DNA from: Ilyomonas sp965214235
GTDB lineage: Bacteria; Bacteroidota; Bacteroidia; Chitinophagales; Chitinophagaceae
Direction: 5' to 3'
DNA length: 64,000 bases
Assembly: GCA_965214235.1 (NCBI GenBank)
Contig: CBDCBH010000003.1
Coordinates: 1,116,001 to 1,180,000, forward strand
Below the pieces are notes generated by a model. That model did not search any database. It saw only the letters and a list, made by a program, of their open reading frames with translations, and was not told where the DNA came from. Both the position numbers and the translations under genes were made by a program. Positions 28,796-38,083 of this stretch are shown one piece after another. How positions within the stretch are numbered: the first letter of the stretch is position 1; each line of letters starts with the position of its first letter.

Positions 28796-29224
28796 ATGGC
28801 ACTTAAAATTATTGATCACATGTCACCCGAATACAATGATATGGTGAAGCTGCGCTATGCCATTTTGCGCAAGCCATTGGGTTTGGAATTTTCGCCCGAA
28901 GAACTGGAGAATGAGAAGAACGATGTTTTAATTTGCTATTTTGATGATACGACTTTAGAAGGCTGTTGTTTGCTCACAAAATCGGGTGCACATGAAGCAC
29001 GACTACGGCAAATGGCTGTTATTTCTGGCTTACAGCGGAATGGCATTGGCAAAGCCCTGATGCAGTTTGCCGAAAACATTGCGCGCGATCGGGGCTATAA
29101 AAAAATTTGTATGCATGCCCGCAAAACAGCAATGGGTTTTTACGAAAAATTAGGCTATAACAAAACGGGTAATGAATTTATAGAAGTAACGTTGCCGCAT
29201 TATAAAATGGAGAAAGAGTTGTGA
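28796..29224 (+). CDS. GNAT family N-acetyltransferase
   Basis: This is a 142-residue single-domain acetyltransferase. The acetyl-CoA binding motif A is LQRNGIGKALMQFAE (about 82-96), preceded by LRQMAV, and motif B includes GFYEKLGY. The substrate is unknown. It is monocistronic. Confidence 0.92.
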   Translation: MALKIIDHMSPEYNDMVKLRYAILRKPLGLEFSPEELENEKNDVLICYFDDTTLEGCCLLTKSGAHEARLRQMAVISGLQRNGIGKALMQFAENIARDRGYKKICMHARKTAMGFYEKLGYNKTGNEFIEVTLPHYKMEKEL

Positions 29225-29245
29225 GATGACAATTTTCATAACACT

Positions 29246-29722
29246 TCATTTCCGCTTAATATGATGGCTCAACAGCGTTCGTATAGACCGCATGGTTTCG
29301 GCATCTAAGTTTTCTTTTGGCAATAAAAAAAAAGAACGTGTTGAAAAATACAAATGAAAGAAGTCGGGGCTTTCAAAAAATGTTTGAAAATCGCTCCAGT
29401 TCCAGTCTACATATCCTCTTGCATTCTTCAATCTTACCTGTCTTTCAAAAAAGAAAATGGTAAAGCTTTCTTTAAACGTAACCGAGCGCCTGTAAATAGT
29501 GTAAGGCAACAAATACCAAAAGCTGATCATTAAAAACACCCATACTACGCTGCTTACTAAAAACGGTTCGGGGCGAATTTTTTTAGTGTAAAAAAGAACG
29601 GCTGATATGATGGCAAACACATTTACCAGTATAATTAGAACCTTTATTTCCTGCCGTGTAATGAAGTGATAGCGCAAGCCTTGAAGCACTTTCTTTTTAT
29701 CATAAGAAAAACTAAACTGCAT
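29246..29722 (-). CDS. YcxB-like membrane protein
   Basis: This is a 158-residue protein with two adjacent transmembrane helices (about 27-46 and 54-75), followed by a cytoplasmic domain ending in SFFLLPKENL. This is the layout of the YcxB-like domain, a PH-like fold of unknown role. It is convergent with the GNAT gene (21-bp spacer). Confidence 0.75.
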   Translation of the reverse strand: MQFSFSYDKKKVLQGLRYHFITRQEIKVLIILVNVFAIISAVLFYTKKIRPEPFLVSSVVWVFLMISFWYLLPYTIYRRSVTFKESFTIFFFERQVRLKNARGYVDWNWSDFQTFFESPDFFHLYFSTRSFFLLPKENLDAETMRSIRTLLSHHIKRK

Positions 29723-29842
29723 ACTTCAAAAGTACAGGTATTCAATCGTGTTTATCAAAACAGAAAACAATGAAAACAGAAAAATTGATTTCTCTTTTTT
29801 TCTTTGGCAAGAAACTTGAAATTGGAATGATAAACAATTTAT

Positions 29843-30100
29843 ATGAGCACCGATTTTAATTTAGAACCTAAGGAAGGACCTGTAGCAAAAGCTATCGAAA
29901 AACAAACTTCAAAAATTCCTTCTGATGTTTTCCTGTGGGCATCTTTCGCTTCTATGGCGGCTTCAGCTATTTTGCAATTCACTACAAAAAAGAAAGAAAG
30001 TTTATTTGTGGGTCAGTGGGCAGCACCTTTTTTATTGCTGGGCATTTACAACAAATTGGTAAAACAGCTTGGACACGATCAAGAGGATAAAAACGTGTAA
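29843..30100 (+). CDS. Small conserved membrane protein
   Basis: This is an 85-residue protein with a polar N-terminus and two short hydrophobic segments (about 30-45 and 56-68, the second PFLLLGIYNKLV). Similar small proteins recur in Bacteroidota; the function is unknown. It is followed by a terminator and is convergent with the carboxypeptidase gene. Confidence 0.65.
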   Translation: MSTDFNLEPKEGPVAKAIEKQTSKIPSDVFLWASFASMAASAILQFTTKKKESLFVGQWAAPFLLLGIYNKLVKQLGHDQEDKNV

Positions 30101-30120
30101 TCTTATTTTCCGATACAATA

Positions 30121-30156
30121 AAAATCCTGCAAGTGTACCATTCACTTCAGGATTTT
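30121..30156. terminator. Bidirectional terminator between convergent genes
   Basis: AAAATCCTG plus AAGTG (30121-30135) pairs with CACTTCAGGATTTT (30043-type arm at 30143-30156), with one bulged C, between T/A runs. A GTAAAAACAAA element follows at 30162. Confidence 0.7.
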
Positions 30157-30173
30157 TTGCTGTAAAAACAAAC

Positions 30174-32669
30174 CTATTGTCCCACCAAAAAAACGGCATT
30201 GGTAAACAACAATTTTCCGCCTTCCCAAAACGCCCTGAACAAGGGATCATCTGCCATAAAAACAAGGCTTCCTCTGCCCATATCCTGCACACCAAACACA
30301 ACGCCATCCTTAATTTGCGGCTTTGCCTTACTGCCTACAAAACCAGCCACATAATTGTGCTTTTTAAACACGCCAACGTTCCATCCATCTTTTAAAAAAG
30401 AGTACACATTTTTATCTTGCTTCAGTGTGTAATAATAATCGGGATAACCATAACCGAGCGGATGTGTATTATCCATATCCAACTTATAAATAGTGCCGGG
30501 AACAAACGTGGTTAACTCGTCCTGATCCCGATCACCATATTTTTTTAATGCAGTGTATGTGCTGTCGGATAACGATTCAGGTTTATCTTCTTTTTGTTTC
30601 ATGTACCAGTCGCCATTCGCCATTTGTGTTACCGCATCCTGCATTGCAATGATTTTGCCGCCGCTTCTTACAAACGCTTTTAGTTTTTCGGATAGTGCAT
30701 TATCACTAAACACTTTGTAATTGCCATCAGGAAAAATAAGCACATTATAATCGTTCATATCCACAAAATTCAAATCATCTGCATTCAGCAACGTGATGGG
30801 GTAATGAAGCGATTGCTCAAAGAAATGCCACACTTCTCCGGCTCCCAGCGATGAAGTTTGCGCCCCGGTTATCAATGCTACTTTGGGCGGATGAATAAAA
30901 TGTACGTTTGAAGAACCGAAGTCGTAACCTTTTTCAACAAAACCGGTTTGTGCGTCATCTGCCTGAACGGCGAATGTGTCGCAGGCTTTGTTTACAATAA
31001 CATTCCAGTTGGCAACATTGCTGCCGCGCAAAACAATAAGCGTTCCGGCATCATAGTTCTTTTTGTTGTAGGTAAACGCTTTATCGCTGAACCGAACTTT
31101 TACATGGTGAGATAATAAATAAGCCAGCACTTTGCCTCCATTGAATGAAGTGTATGGAATGATAACGCCATAATTGCTTTGCACCGGTGTGATGGTTGTT
31201 ACTGTACCGCTTGTTTGTACCGGCAGTTTTTCTTTTACTCCATATGCTTTTACGTTGTACACATACGGCAACGACCATGCAGTAATATCGTATGTGGCAG
31301 AATCCTGCAAAAAGCTTTTCGGCTCAAATAAAACGCGTACCAATGTGCCTCTCGGCTGGTAAGCCGATACAGCAAGCTGATAGCCTTCATCGGCATAATC
31401 TTCTTCTTTTCCTGTTAAATAATTATAACCCCGAAATGTTTTGGAAGAAGTAATGCCGTACTGAATATGATTGTTGGCAAGCAACGTTGCCACCGCGTTC
31501 AATTTGTTTTTATCAGGAGAGGTAAGCACATAGGTTTTGTAAGGCGCATTTACTGCATTGGCAGCATCGGTAAAAAACTTTTTATACTCTGTTACAAGTT
31601 TATTTGCATTGGCAGAAGCCATTTCGATGGTTGACATGCCGGTGGTAAAATGATGCGTGGCTCTGTCAAGCAAAGTCAAGGTATCGCCATCTTCTTTTCT
31701 AACTCCCAGTCCCGATGCAATGCCGCCCTGTTCAAACGTCATCCCGATGGCGCCATTATACATCGGATAAGTATCGCCATAAGATGGATACAATAAATCA
31801 AACACCTCCTTCGTAAAATACAACCATCCGTTGGCATCGAAATATTTGGCGTTGTTTTTACCAATGGTTACCTGAAAGTCGCGCTGCCATTGCGTTATAG
31901 CCTGGTGGTAAGGTTCTGCCGCAGGCGCAAAGTAGTAAGGCGCATTGTATCCCTGCTCATGATAATCCACATGAATTTGCGGCATCCAGTCGTTGTATTT
32001 TTTCATACGCTGTTGCGTCTCAATCTGCGTTTCCCAGGCCCAGTCGCGGTTTAAATCAAAATTATAATGGTTGCTTCTTCCGCCAGGCCAGGGTTCGTGA
32101 TGTTCGCGCGCCTGCGGAGCCGGATTATAATTTGCGCCCACTACAGAATTAAACCAGTTAATGTAACGGTCTCTGCCATCCGGGTTCACGCAGGGATCCA
32201 TAATAACTACTGTATTTTTTAACCACTGTTTGGTTTGCGTGTTGTTATCATCAACCAAAGCAAACAAAGTTAGCATTGCCGCTTCTGACGATGATGTTTC
32301 GTTGCCATGCACGTTATAACTCAACCAAACAATTGCCGGAACAGCATCAGTTTGCGCAGCTACGCCATCTTGCAATGAACCTGATAAACGAAGATTGTTT
32401 TTGCGGATGTCTTCCAGCCTTTGCAGGTTTTCTGGTAACGCAATATACGCCAGCATCAGTTCTCTTCCTTCGTTGGTTTCTCCATATTTTTCAACCTTCA
32501 CCATCGAAGGTTTAGCAGTGGCAACGGCTTTAAAATAGTCATCTACTTTATAAGTTGGCGTGTAACGCGTTCCTATTTTATATCCCAAAAATTGCTCGGG
32601 CGAAAGAAGCTGCGAATGACTAACAAAAGAGAAACAAAAAAGTGCAGTAAAAACAAAAGCGTATCTCAT
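30174..32669 (-). CDS. M14 family zinc carboxypeptidase (large, secreted)
   Basis: This is an 831-residue exported metallopeptidase from the ATG at 32669 (MRYAFVFTALFCF, cleavage near SHSQ); alternatives are at 32684 and 32723. Zinc ligands are in NVHGNETSSSEA (His and Glu) and VDYHEQGY, with substrate-binding NPDGRDRY and the catalytic Glu in GMTFEQGG. The C-terminal ~400 residues include a ThuA/GATase-like region (VLIFPDGNYKVF). Such proteins probably degrade peptides for nutrition. The GTAAAAACAAA sequence at 32647 is part of the signal-peptide codons. Confidence 0.92.
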   Translation of the reverse strand: MRYAFVFTALFCFSFVSHSQLLSPEQFLGYKIGTRYTPTYKVDDYFKAVATAKPSMVKVEKYGETNEGRELMLAYIALPENLQRLEDIRKNNLRLSGSLQDGVAAQTDAVPAIVWLSYNVHGNETSSSEAAMLTLFALVDDNNTQTKQWLKNTVVIMDPCVNPDGRDRYINWFNSVVGANYNPAPQAREHHEPWPGGRSNHYNFDLNRDWAWETQIETQQRMKKYNDWMPQIHVDYHEQGYNAPYYFAPAAEPYHQAITQWQRDFQVTIGKNNAKYFDANGWLYFTKEVFDLLYPSYGDTYPMYNGAIGMTFEQGGIASGLGVRKEDGDTLTLLDRATHHFTTGMSTIEMASANANKLVTEYKKFFTDAANAVNAPYKTYVLTSPDKNKLNAVATLLANNHIQYGITSSKTFRGYNYLTGKEEDYADEGYQLAVSAYQPRGTLVRVLFEPKSFLQDSATYDITAWSLPYVYNVKAYGVKEKLPVQTSGTVTTITPVQSNYGVIIPYTSFNGGKVLAYLLSHHVKVRFSDKAFTYNKKNYDAGTLIVLRGSNVANWNVIVNKACDTFAVQADDAQTGFVEKGYDFGSSNVHFIHPPKVALITGAQTSSLGAGEVWHFFEQSLHYPITLLNADDLNFVDMNDYNVLIFPDGNYKVFSDNALSEKLKAFVRSGGKIIAMQDAVTQMANGDWYMKQKEDKPESLSDSTYTALKKYGDRDQDELTTFVPGTIYKLDMDNTHPLGYGYPDYYYTLKQDKNVYSFLKDGWNVGVFKKHNYVAGFVGSKAKPQIKDGVVFGVQDMGRGSLVFMADDPLFRAFWEGGKLLFTNAVFLVGQ

Positions 32670-32801
32670 AAGTGGTGTGATCATATTATCCGGTGAAAAT
32701 AAATTACAACCGGCTTGCAGCAATAAATTTTATTGCGTGTGAGAGTCGTTTTTATTCATCAGAATAAAATCATAATTTCATTATTGCTATAACCACTTAT
32801 A

Positions 32802-33305
32802 TTATTTGAGCAACTCTTTTTTCATTTCGCAACGTTTTACTGAAGATTTATAGGTTTCAAGGTTTGCGTTGATAAGTGTGTACCGGATAGCTTCTTTAAA
32901 TTTTTTAATTGCATCATCGTAATAGCCCTGCAATTCGTACATAATACCATATTCATTATAAATAGAAGCTTTGTCAACGCCAGGTACATCAAGTGCTTTA
33001 ATTAAAAGCTCTTCAAGCTCTTTCCACTTGTTCATGTTTGATAAAACAGATGCATAATTCAAATAAACAGGCGTGTATTCAGGTTCATAAAGCAAACACT
33101 TTTGATAATATTCTGCAGCTTTGTTCAGGTTGCGATATTTAGTATCGTATAACCAGGCTAAATGGTTATACGCCTTTCCATATTCGGGAGATTCAGCAAG
33201 GATAGCTTCCAGAATTTGCATTGCATCGGCATAATTGCGTTCTTTTATTTTATTATCTGCTTCATAAAACAAATCGTCTAATTTCAACTTGTCGTAAAAT
33301 TCCAT
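32802..33305 (-). CDS. Tetratricopeptide repeat protein
   Basis: This is a 167-residue soluble protein built of about four TPR helices pairs. Repeat signatures are YGKAYNHLAWLYD (about 36-48), AAEYYQKCLLYEP, TPVYLNYASVL, and SIYNEYGIMYELQGYYDDAI. It is likely a protein-protein interaction module. It is divergent from the LOV kinase gene across 191 bp, so a functional link is possible but unproven. Confidence 0.88.
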   Translation of the reverse strand: MEFYDKLKLDDLFYEADNKIKERNYADAMQILEAILAESPEYGKAYNHLAWLYDTKYRNLNKAAEYYQKCLLYEPEYTPVYLNYASVLSNMNKWKELEELLIKALDVPGVDKASIYNEYGIMYELQGYYDDAIKKFKEAIRYTLINANLETYKSSVKRCEMKKELLK

Positions 33306-33496
33306 ACTTCTTTTTTAATTGAATTGGTTGTTTATTTTTTTATTTGATTGTAAAGCAGGTATAAAAAACTAATCAATTTCAGCACTCTCTTCCTTTAAAG
33401 TTTCAAATTAAAATCATGCCATTCTAGGTTTCCTTCGTTGGCTGACTTTTTGAACAAACAAACCACCTGATTTCTTCTTAAAAAAGACAAAAGCTG

Positions 33497-35029
33497 ATGG
33501 ATGAAAATACATTGTACCTGTCGAACGAAACTATTGAAAAAGATTTTCATTTACTAACGATAGCGTTACACTCATCGAAGTCGGGTATTATTATAACCGA
33601 TAACCAGCAAACTGATAATCCTATCATCTTTTGCAACAAAGCATTTGAAGTGATGACAGGTTATAACCGCATTGAAATTATTGGGAGAAACTGCAGGTTT
33701 TTGCAAGGAACCGACAGGCTACAGGAAGCTCGTTTTCAACTGCATGATGCAATTAACAAAGGACAAAGTTGTATGGTTGAATTAAAAAACTACCGTAGAA
33801 ACGGCTCTATGTTTTGGAACGAGTTGTACCTGTCGCCCATCATCAACAGTCAACAAGTTATCACGCACTTTATTGGCGTGCAAAACGATATATCAGAAAG
33901 AAAAAAAGCAGAAATTTCTTTACAGAAAGAAAAAGACAATCTTGAAAAAAGAGTACAAGAAAGAACAAAGTACCTAAAAGAAAATGAAGAGTATTTATCA
34001 ACCATTATTGAAAACATCCGCGAAAGCCTTTTGGTGCTTGATAAAGATTTAGTGGTGATAAGCGCCAACGATTTTTTTTATAAAACGTTTCGTATCAACG
34101 ATGAAGAAATTGTTGGCAAGCCTTTTTTTAGTTTGGTTGATGGCAAGTTGAATATACCTGAACTGAAACGGTTGTTAGGGATGGTGCTGCCTTTAAACAA
34201 TTCTTTTGAAAGCTTTGAAGTAGAGCAGGAGTTTCCGTTTATTGGCAATAGAAGCTTGTTGCTAAATGCGCGGCGCATTGAAGCTGAAGGCGCTTTCAAA
34301 GACCGCATTTTATTAGCGATAGAAGACCAAACCGAAAGGAAAGCCAGTGAAATGCGTAAAGACGATTTTTTAAGCATTGCCAGCCATGAATTGAAAACGC
34401 CGCTTACTACCATTAAAGGCTATATTCAATTGATAGAAATGCTGATGCAGAAAGACCCGAATGAAAAAGTAAAAGATTTGCTTCGCAAATCAAGCAATTA
34501 TATAGAGAAGCTAAACCGCCTGATTATTGACTTGCTGGACGCTTCTAAAATTCAGGCAGGCAAAGTGGGATTGCACTATGAAGATTTTGATTTTGATAAG
34601 ATGATTTATGAGTGTGTAGAAAACATACAGACCGGTACAAAAACACATAAAATTAAAACTGTTGGAAAAACCGGATTGTTTTACAATGGCGACCCTGAAC
34701 GCCTTGAGCAGGTTTTAATTAACCTGCTTACCAATGCAATTAAGTACTCGCCCGATTCAAAAGAAATAACGGTTGGGGTAAGCAAGGTGAGCAATTTTAT
34801 AAAAGTATCGGTTACTGATAAAGGCGTTGGCATTAAACAGGAAGATCATAAAAAAGTATTCGAGCGTTTTTACAGGGCTCAAAGCGTTCAACGCGAGTTT
34901 CCGGGAATGGGCATTGGCTTGTATGTATGCGAACAGATTATTAAAAACCATTCCGGCAGTTTGTGGGTGGAAAGCGAAGAAACAAAAGGCTCAACATTTA
35001 GTTTTACATTACCAATAATTGCAGCATAA
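33497..35029 (+). CDS. LOV-domain (blue-light) sensor histidine kinase
   Basis: This is a 510-residue soluble kinase with no membrane segments. Residues about 20-130 are a PAS domain with the complete LOV signature GRNCRFLQG; Cys66 is the residue that forms the flavin-C4a adduct on blue light. Supporting flavin contacts are the NPIIFCN opening and the FWNELYLSP strand, and the terminal GVQNDISERK. A coiled coil (about 135-165) leads to a second PAS (about 165-280), then HisKA with His297 in ASHELKTPL and a HATPase domain with intact NLLTNAIKYS and DKGVGI boxes. No partner regulator is adjacent. Confidence 0.93.
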   Translation: MDENTLYLSNETIEKDFHLLTIALHSSKSGIIITDNQQTDNPIIFCNKAFEVMTGYNRIEIIGRNCRFLQGTDRLQEARFQLHDAINKGQSCMVELKNYRRNGSMFWNELYLSPIINSQQVITHFIGVQNDISERKKAEISLQKEKDNLEKRVQERTKYLKENEEYLSTIIENIRESLLVLDKDLVVISANDFFYKTFRINDEEIVGKPFFSLVDGKLNIPELKRLLGMVLPLNNSFESFEVEQEFPFIGNRSLLLNARRIEAEGAFKDRILLAIEDQTERKASEMRKDDFLSIASHELKTPLTTIKGYIQLIEMLMQKDPNEKVKDLLRKSSNYIEKLNRLIIDLLDASKIQAGKVGLHYEDFDFDKMIYECVENIQTGTKTHKIKTVGKTGLFYNGDPERLEQVLINLLTNAIKYSPDSKEITVGVSKVSNFIKVSVTDKGVGIKQEDHKKVFERFYRAQSVQREFPGMGIGLYVCEQIIKNHSGSLWVESEETKGSTFSFTLPIIAA

Positions 35030-35090
35030 AAAGCAGGATGAATAAGATAATGGCAAGCGATGATTACAGAATTTCGGCTTCTGTTATATA

Positions 35091-35119
35091 GTGTAAAAAA
35101 AGGCGCGGCTTTTTTACAC
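35091..35119. terminator. Bidirectional terminator overlapping a gene end
   Basis: GTGTAAAAAA (35091-35100) and TTTTTTACAC (35110-35119) form a perfect stem around GGCGCGG-type loop bases. It lies between the LOV kinase and the convergent DUF6526-like gene and overlaps the last codons of the latter. Confidence 0.65.
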
Positions 35120-35551
35120 ACGCATGTAATCTCCCTGCCAGTGAACGATGGATTTTTTTATGTCTTTAGAAGATAATTTTTCCTGAACGGCTCGCTCAAT
35201 TAAAGCTATCAACTCTTCATCCGATGCAAAGCGCAAAGCCGCAATCTGGCTAAACGATAATTTTTTTTCAAAAGGTTCAAACCGGCTGTTGGTAAGCTGG
35301 TAATATCGCAGCCGCATTTCTAAACGCACAATGCGGTTTTGATTGCTTAATGAATAATGCTGGCGAAGCATATATGCAATCCAAAACAAAAACAAAAGCA
35401 CTACTGTAACCCAAATATGAAGAACCCGGTTAAATGGCGAATGAAAAATCTGGTAAGCGCTAACAACAATAGTGATCATTAAAAGTGGCAATAAAATAAA
35501 ATGATAAGGTTCGTAAAACCTTATATGGTTATTATAATTCTGCTTTTTCAT
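35114..35551 (-). CDS. DUF6526-like membrane protein
   Basis: This is a 145-residue protein when started at the ATG at 35551 (MKKQNYNNHIRFYEPYHF), a start typical of this Bacteroidota family as I recall it. Two transmembrane helices (about 19-39 and 48-66) are followed by a basic cytoplasmic helix pair with IAALRFASDEEL. Function unknown. Confidence 0.75.
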   Translation of the reverse strand: MKKQNYNNHIRFYEPYHFILLPLLMITIVVSAYQIFHSPFNRVLHIWVTVVLLFLFWIAYMLRQHYSLSNQNRIVRLEMRLRYYQLTNSRFEPFEKKLSFSQIAALRFASDEELIALIERAVQEKLSSKDIKKSIVHWQGDYMRV

Positions 35552-35971
35552 GCTGTAAAAATAAGTTGCCGCTGCCATATCTTTTAAATAAACACATCCA
35601 AACATGCAATGATTGTAAATGGATTAAAAACAAAGCAGGCATTATTCAACCAATTAATTTTTAGTTATCATTTCGCCCTCAACACATCGCACACTGCAGC
35701 TGCGAAGTTTATTTTTATGATGGCGGCTTTTGCAACTCCCATTAAGCATTGTTGCAATTGTAGATTTATTCTTTTTCTCTTTATTTAAAAGAGAAAAAGA
35801 ACCGCCCTTCAACGCTTTGAATTTAATTGAGCTGTTAACAGCCAACTCTCATCAACACTAACCGCATTTCCATCTTCTCATTTTCGCAAAACGAAACATT
35901 CTACATTTATCTTCATCAATTCTCTACCTTTGCCTTTCATTATTTTATCATTTAAAAACACCATCTTTTTT
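35552..35971. other. Long spacer before superoxide dismutase
   Basis: This is 420 bp with no convincing gene. It contains a perfect 13-bp hairpin (TTCTTTTTCTCTT 35769-35781 / 35789-35801), a GTAAAAACAAA-like variant (TTAAAAACAAA near 35622), and the superoxide dismutase -7 box. A 63-codon minus-strand frame (35654-35845) crosses the hairpin and is judged non-coding. Confidence 0.5.
35925..35932 (+). promoter_or_regulatory. -7 box for superoxide dismutase
   Basis: TACCTTTG fits TAnnTTTG exactly, giving a leader of about 37 nt. No clear TTTG is seen 19-21 bases upstream. Confidence 0.5.
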
Positions 35972-36580
35972 ATGGCATTTACACTACCGCCTCTGCCGTA
36001 TGCACCCAATGCGTTGGAGCCATACATTGACGCACAAACCATGACGATACACCACGACAAGCACCATCAGGCTTATGTTGATAATTTAAATAAAGCCATT
36101 GCCGGCACACCCAACGAAAACAAAAGCTTAGAAGAATTGGTAAAAAATGCAGGCACCATTTCACCGGCTGTTCGCAACAACGGTGGCGGACACTGGAACC
36201 ATTCATTCTTCTGGAACATTTTAGCAGTGAACGGCGGCAGCGCACCTACCGGCGAACTGGCTGATGCCATCAACAGCGCTTTCGGTTCGTTTGATGCATT
36301 TAAAGAAAAATTCAACACCGCAGCCACTACGCGCTTTGGCAGCGGCTGGGCCTGGCTTGTTATGAACGGGGGCAAATTAGAAGTAACATCAACTCCTAAC
36401 CAGGACAACCCTTTAATGGATGTTGCCGAAGTAAAAGGCACGCCAATATTGGGTGTTGATGTGTGGGAACATGCTTACTATCTCAAATATCAAAATCGCC
36501 GCCCTGAATATTTAGCCGCATTTTGGAATGTGATTGATTGGGCAAAAGTATCTGAACTGTATGCTTCATCTAAAAAATAA
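35972..36580 (+). CDS. Superoxide dismutase, Fe/Mn type
   Basis: This enzyme dismutates superoxide to oxygen and peroxide. It has 202 residues from the ATG at 35972 (MAFTLPPLPYAPNALEP), the standard N-terminus; the upstream 14 codons overlap the promoter and are rejected. Metal ligands are the His in MTIHHDKHH, the His in NGGGHWNHSFFW, and Asp plus His in VDVWEHAYYLKY. Fe versus Mn preference cannot be fixed from sequence by eye. Confidence 0.97.
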   Translation: MAFTLPPLPYAPNALEPYIDAQTMTIHHDKHHQAYVDNLNKAIAGTPNENKSLEELVKNAGTISPAVRNNGGGHWNHSFFWNILAVNGGSAPTGELADAINSAFGSFDAFKEKFNTAATTRFGSGWAWLVMNGGKLEVTSTPNQDNPLMDVAEVKGTPILGVDVWEHAYYLKYQNRRPEYLAAFWNVIDWAKVSELYASSKK

Positions 36581-36597
36581 AAATAAATTGTTCACCT

Positions 36598-36629
36598 GCC
36601 ACCGATGATTTGATATCGGTGGCTTTTTT
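36598..36629 (+). terminator. Terminator of the superoxide dismutase gene
   Basis: GCCACCGAT (36598-36606) and ATCGGTGGC (36615-36623) form a perfect 9-bp stem followed by a T-run. Confidence 0.88.
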
Positions 36630-36640
36630 ATTACCCGAAT

Positions 36641-37255
36641 ATGAAAACAATACTCGCCTGCTTAGCTTCCGCCACCTTATTTTTTTCGTGCGGTAATGGT
36701 GCTGATAAAAAAATATTAGTAATGTCGAAAGGAAAAGCCACTATAAACAAAGAAGCCAAAACCATTACTGTTGAAAGCGGCGGCACTAGCCATGAAGAAC
36801 AAACCGTTGATTTTGGTGATGCGGGCAATCTTACTTTGCAGGTATCAACCGACAATGGGAAAAGTTCGGTGGATATTCCTGCCAATGGTTACTATGTTTT
36901 AAATGCAAAATTGGATACCATTATTGGCGCCAATGAAAACTATAGCGCGCCATCCGGCCAAAACAAAACCATAACTCAGGAAAGTATGAAACACAGTATA
37001 GATTCGCTGCAGCAACTGTTGCAGGGCAATGCCAGCGCAGCCAACAAAACGTATTATATATTGCCTGGTAAAGCCGTGAAAATTACCGATAACATGGATG
37101 CCACTTTGGTAGGACCTTTTAATTCGTTAACCACATTAGAAACAAACAACGGCAAAACGCCCGAAGTGTATAAGTTTTATACAAGTAAAGATGTAAGAGC
37201 AACGCTGGCGCATTTGCAAAACTTAACGGTGGCACCGCCATCGCCGAACCAGTAA
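36641..37255 (+). CDS. Lipoprotein of unknown function
   Basis: This is a 204-residue protein with a clear lipobox LFFSC (Cys17). The mature domain is polar with no Cys. It includes a beta-rich first half (TITVESGG, GNLTLQVSTDNG) and a helical segment ESMKHSIDSLQQLLQ. It ends in a Pro-rich tail. I do not recognise the family. The following 140-bp spacer carries inverted word repeats (AGTCAGTAAGAAAG and its approximate complement). Confidence 0.72.
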   Translation: MKTILACLASATLFFSCGNGADKKILVMSKGKATINKEAKTITVESGGTSHEEQTVDFGDAGNLTLQVSTDNGKSSVDIPANGYYVLNAKLDTIIGANENYSAPSGQNKTITQESMKHSIDSLQQLLQGNASAANKTYYILPGKAVKITDNMDATLVGPFNSLTTLETNNGKTPEVYKFYTSKDVRATLAHLQNLTVAPPSPNQ

Positions 37256-37395
37256 TTAGAAGACAGGAAGTCAGTAAGAAAGAGGCTTGTATTTAATTGC
37301 TTTCTTTCTTATATATTTTGGTTTTCTTTTCTTCCAAAATTTTTGATTTATAGTCTTTCAGACTTGCTGACTTTCTAACTTTTCCAACTTAGTAA

Positions 37396-37626
37396 CTATG
37401 GCACCGGATCGTAACCGCTTCTGCCCCAGGGATGGCAACGGGCGATGCGTTTTATTGAAAGCCAAAACCCTTTGAATAAACCATATTTTTTAAATGCTTC
37501 TACTGCATAATTAGAACAGGTTGGAGTGTATCGGCATTTTGGACCGATGACGGGTGAAATAAAGAGCTGATAAATTTTTATCAGGAAAATAAAAGGATAA
37601 CTAAGTATGGTCAGGAGGCGTTTCAT
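37396..37626 (-). CDS. yidD: Membrane protein insertion efficiency factor
   Basis: This is a 76-residue membrane-associated protein that aids YidC-dependent insertion. The family core is KIYQLFISPVIGPKCRYTPTCSNYA (Cys-containing, about 18-42) and the C-terminal CHPWGRSGYDPVP. It overlaps rnpA by 26 bases, the usual arrangement near the ribosomal protein L34 gene. Confidence 0.95.
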   Translation of the reverse strand: MKRLLTILSYPFIFLIKIYQLFISPVIGPKCRYTPTCSNYAVEAFKKYGLFKGFWLSIKRIARCHPWGRSGYDPVP

Positions 37627-38017
37627 TCAATCGCTTTACTAGTTCACGAATAAGGGAAGGCATTTTGTTTTGCAGCACTTTTTTTTGAGGAAGTGCTTTA
37701 TCAATATATAAAAAGAAAACAATCGCCTGCTGATTGTGTTGTTCAAGATACTGATGCAAAGGTAATTTATGCAACCGGTAAGCCTCTCGCAGCAAGCGTT
37801 TGATGCGATTGCGATGAACCGCTTTTTTAAAATTACGACTGTTTGCGCCAACGCCTGTTTTTATAAGAAAATCTAAGGGTTGAGATGGCTTTTTATAAAA
37901 CACTTTTATAGGAAAAAAGAGAAACGATTGGTTCTTTTCAAACAGTTCTGTAATCTGTTTGCGCTTCTTTAGTCGTTCTTTTCTCCCGTATGAAAATGTG
38001 GTACTCATTACTATCAA
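37601..38017 (-). CDS. rnpA: Ribonuclease P protein component
   Basis: This is the protein subunit of RNase P, which trims tRNA 5' ends. It has 138 residues: N-terminal SYGRKERLKKRKQI and the family motif NFKKAVHRNRIKRLLREAYR (about 61-80). It lies between rpmH and yidD on the same strand; a hairpin separates it from rpmH. Confidence 0.95.
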   Translation of the reverse strand: MIVMSTTFSYGRKERLKKRKQITELFEKNQSFLFFPIKVFYKKPSQPLDFLIKTGVGANSRNFKKAVHRNRIKRLLREAYRLHKLPLHQYLEQHNQQAIVFFLYIDKALPQKKVLQNKMPSLIRELVKRLNETPPDHT

Positions 38018-38043
38018 AACAAAAAGCCTCGCGAGGGAGGCTT
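38018..38043 (-). terminator. Hairpin between rpmH and rnpA
   Basis: AAGCCTC (38024-38030) and GAGGCTT (38037-38043) pair, and on the minus strand the stem is followed by TTTTGTTTTG. It may limit read-through from rpmH into rnpA, fitting the much higher demand for L34. Confidence 0.65.
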
Positions 38044-38083
38044 ATAAATATTAGTTCTGCTTTCGCTTTACAAAAGCAAAATT

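Noticed and set aside
35654..35845. 63-codon minus-strand ORF with a leader-like NKSTIATML segment, possible lanthipeptide-type precursor
   Set aside because: It crosses a perfect hairpin, no modification enzyme is nearby, and the resemblance is short.
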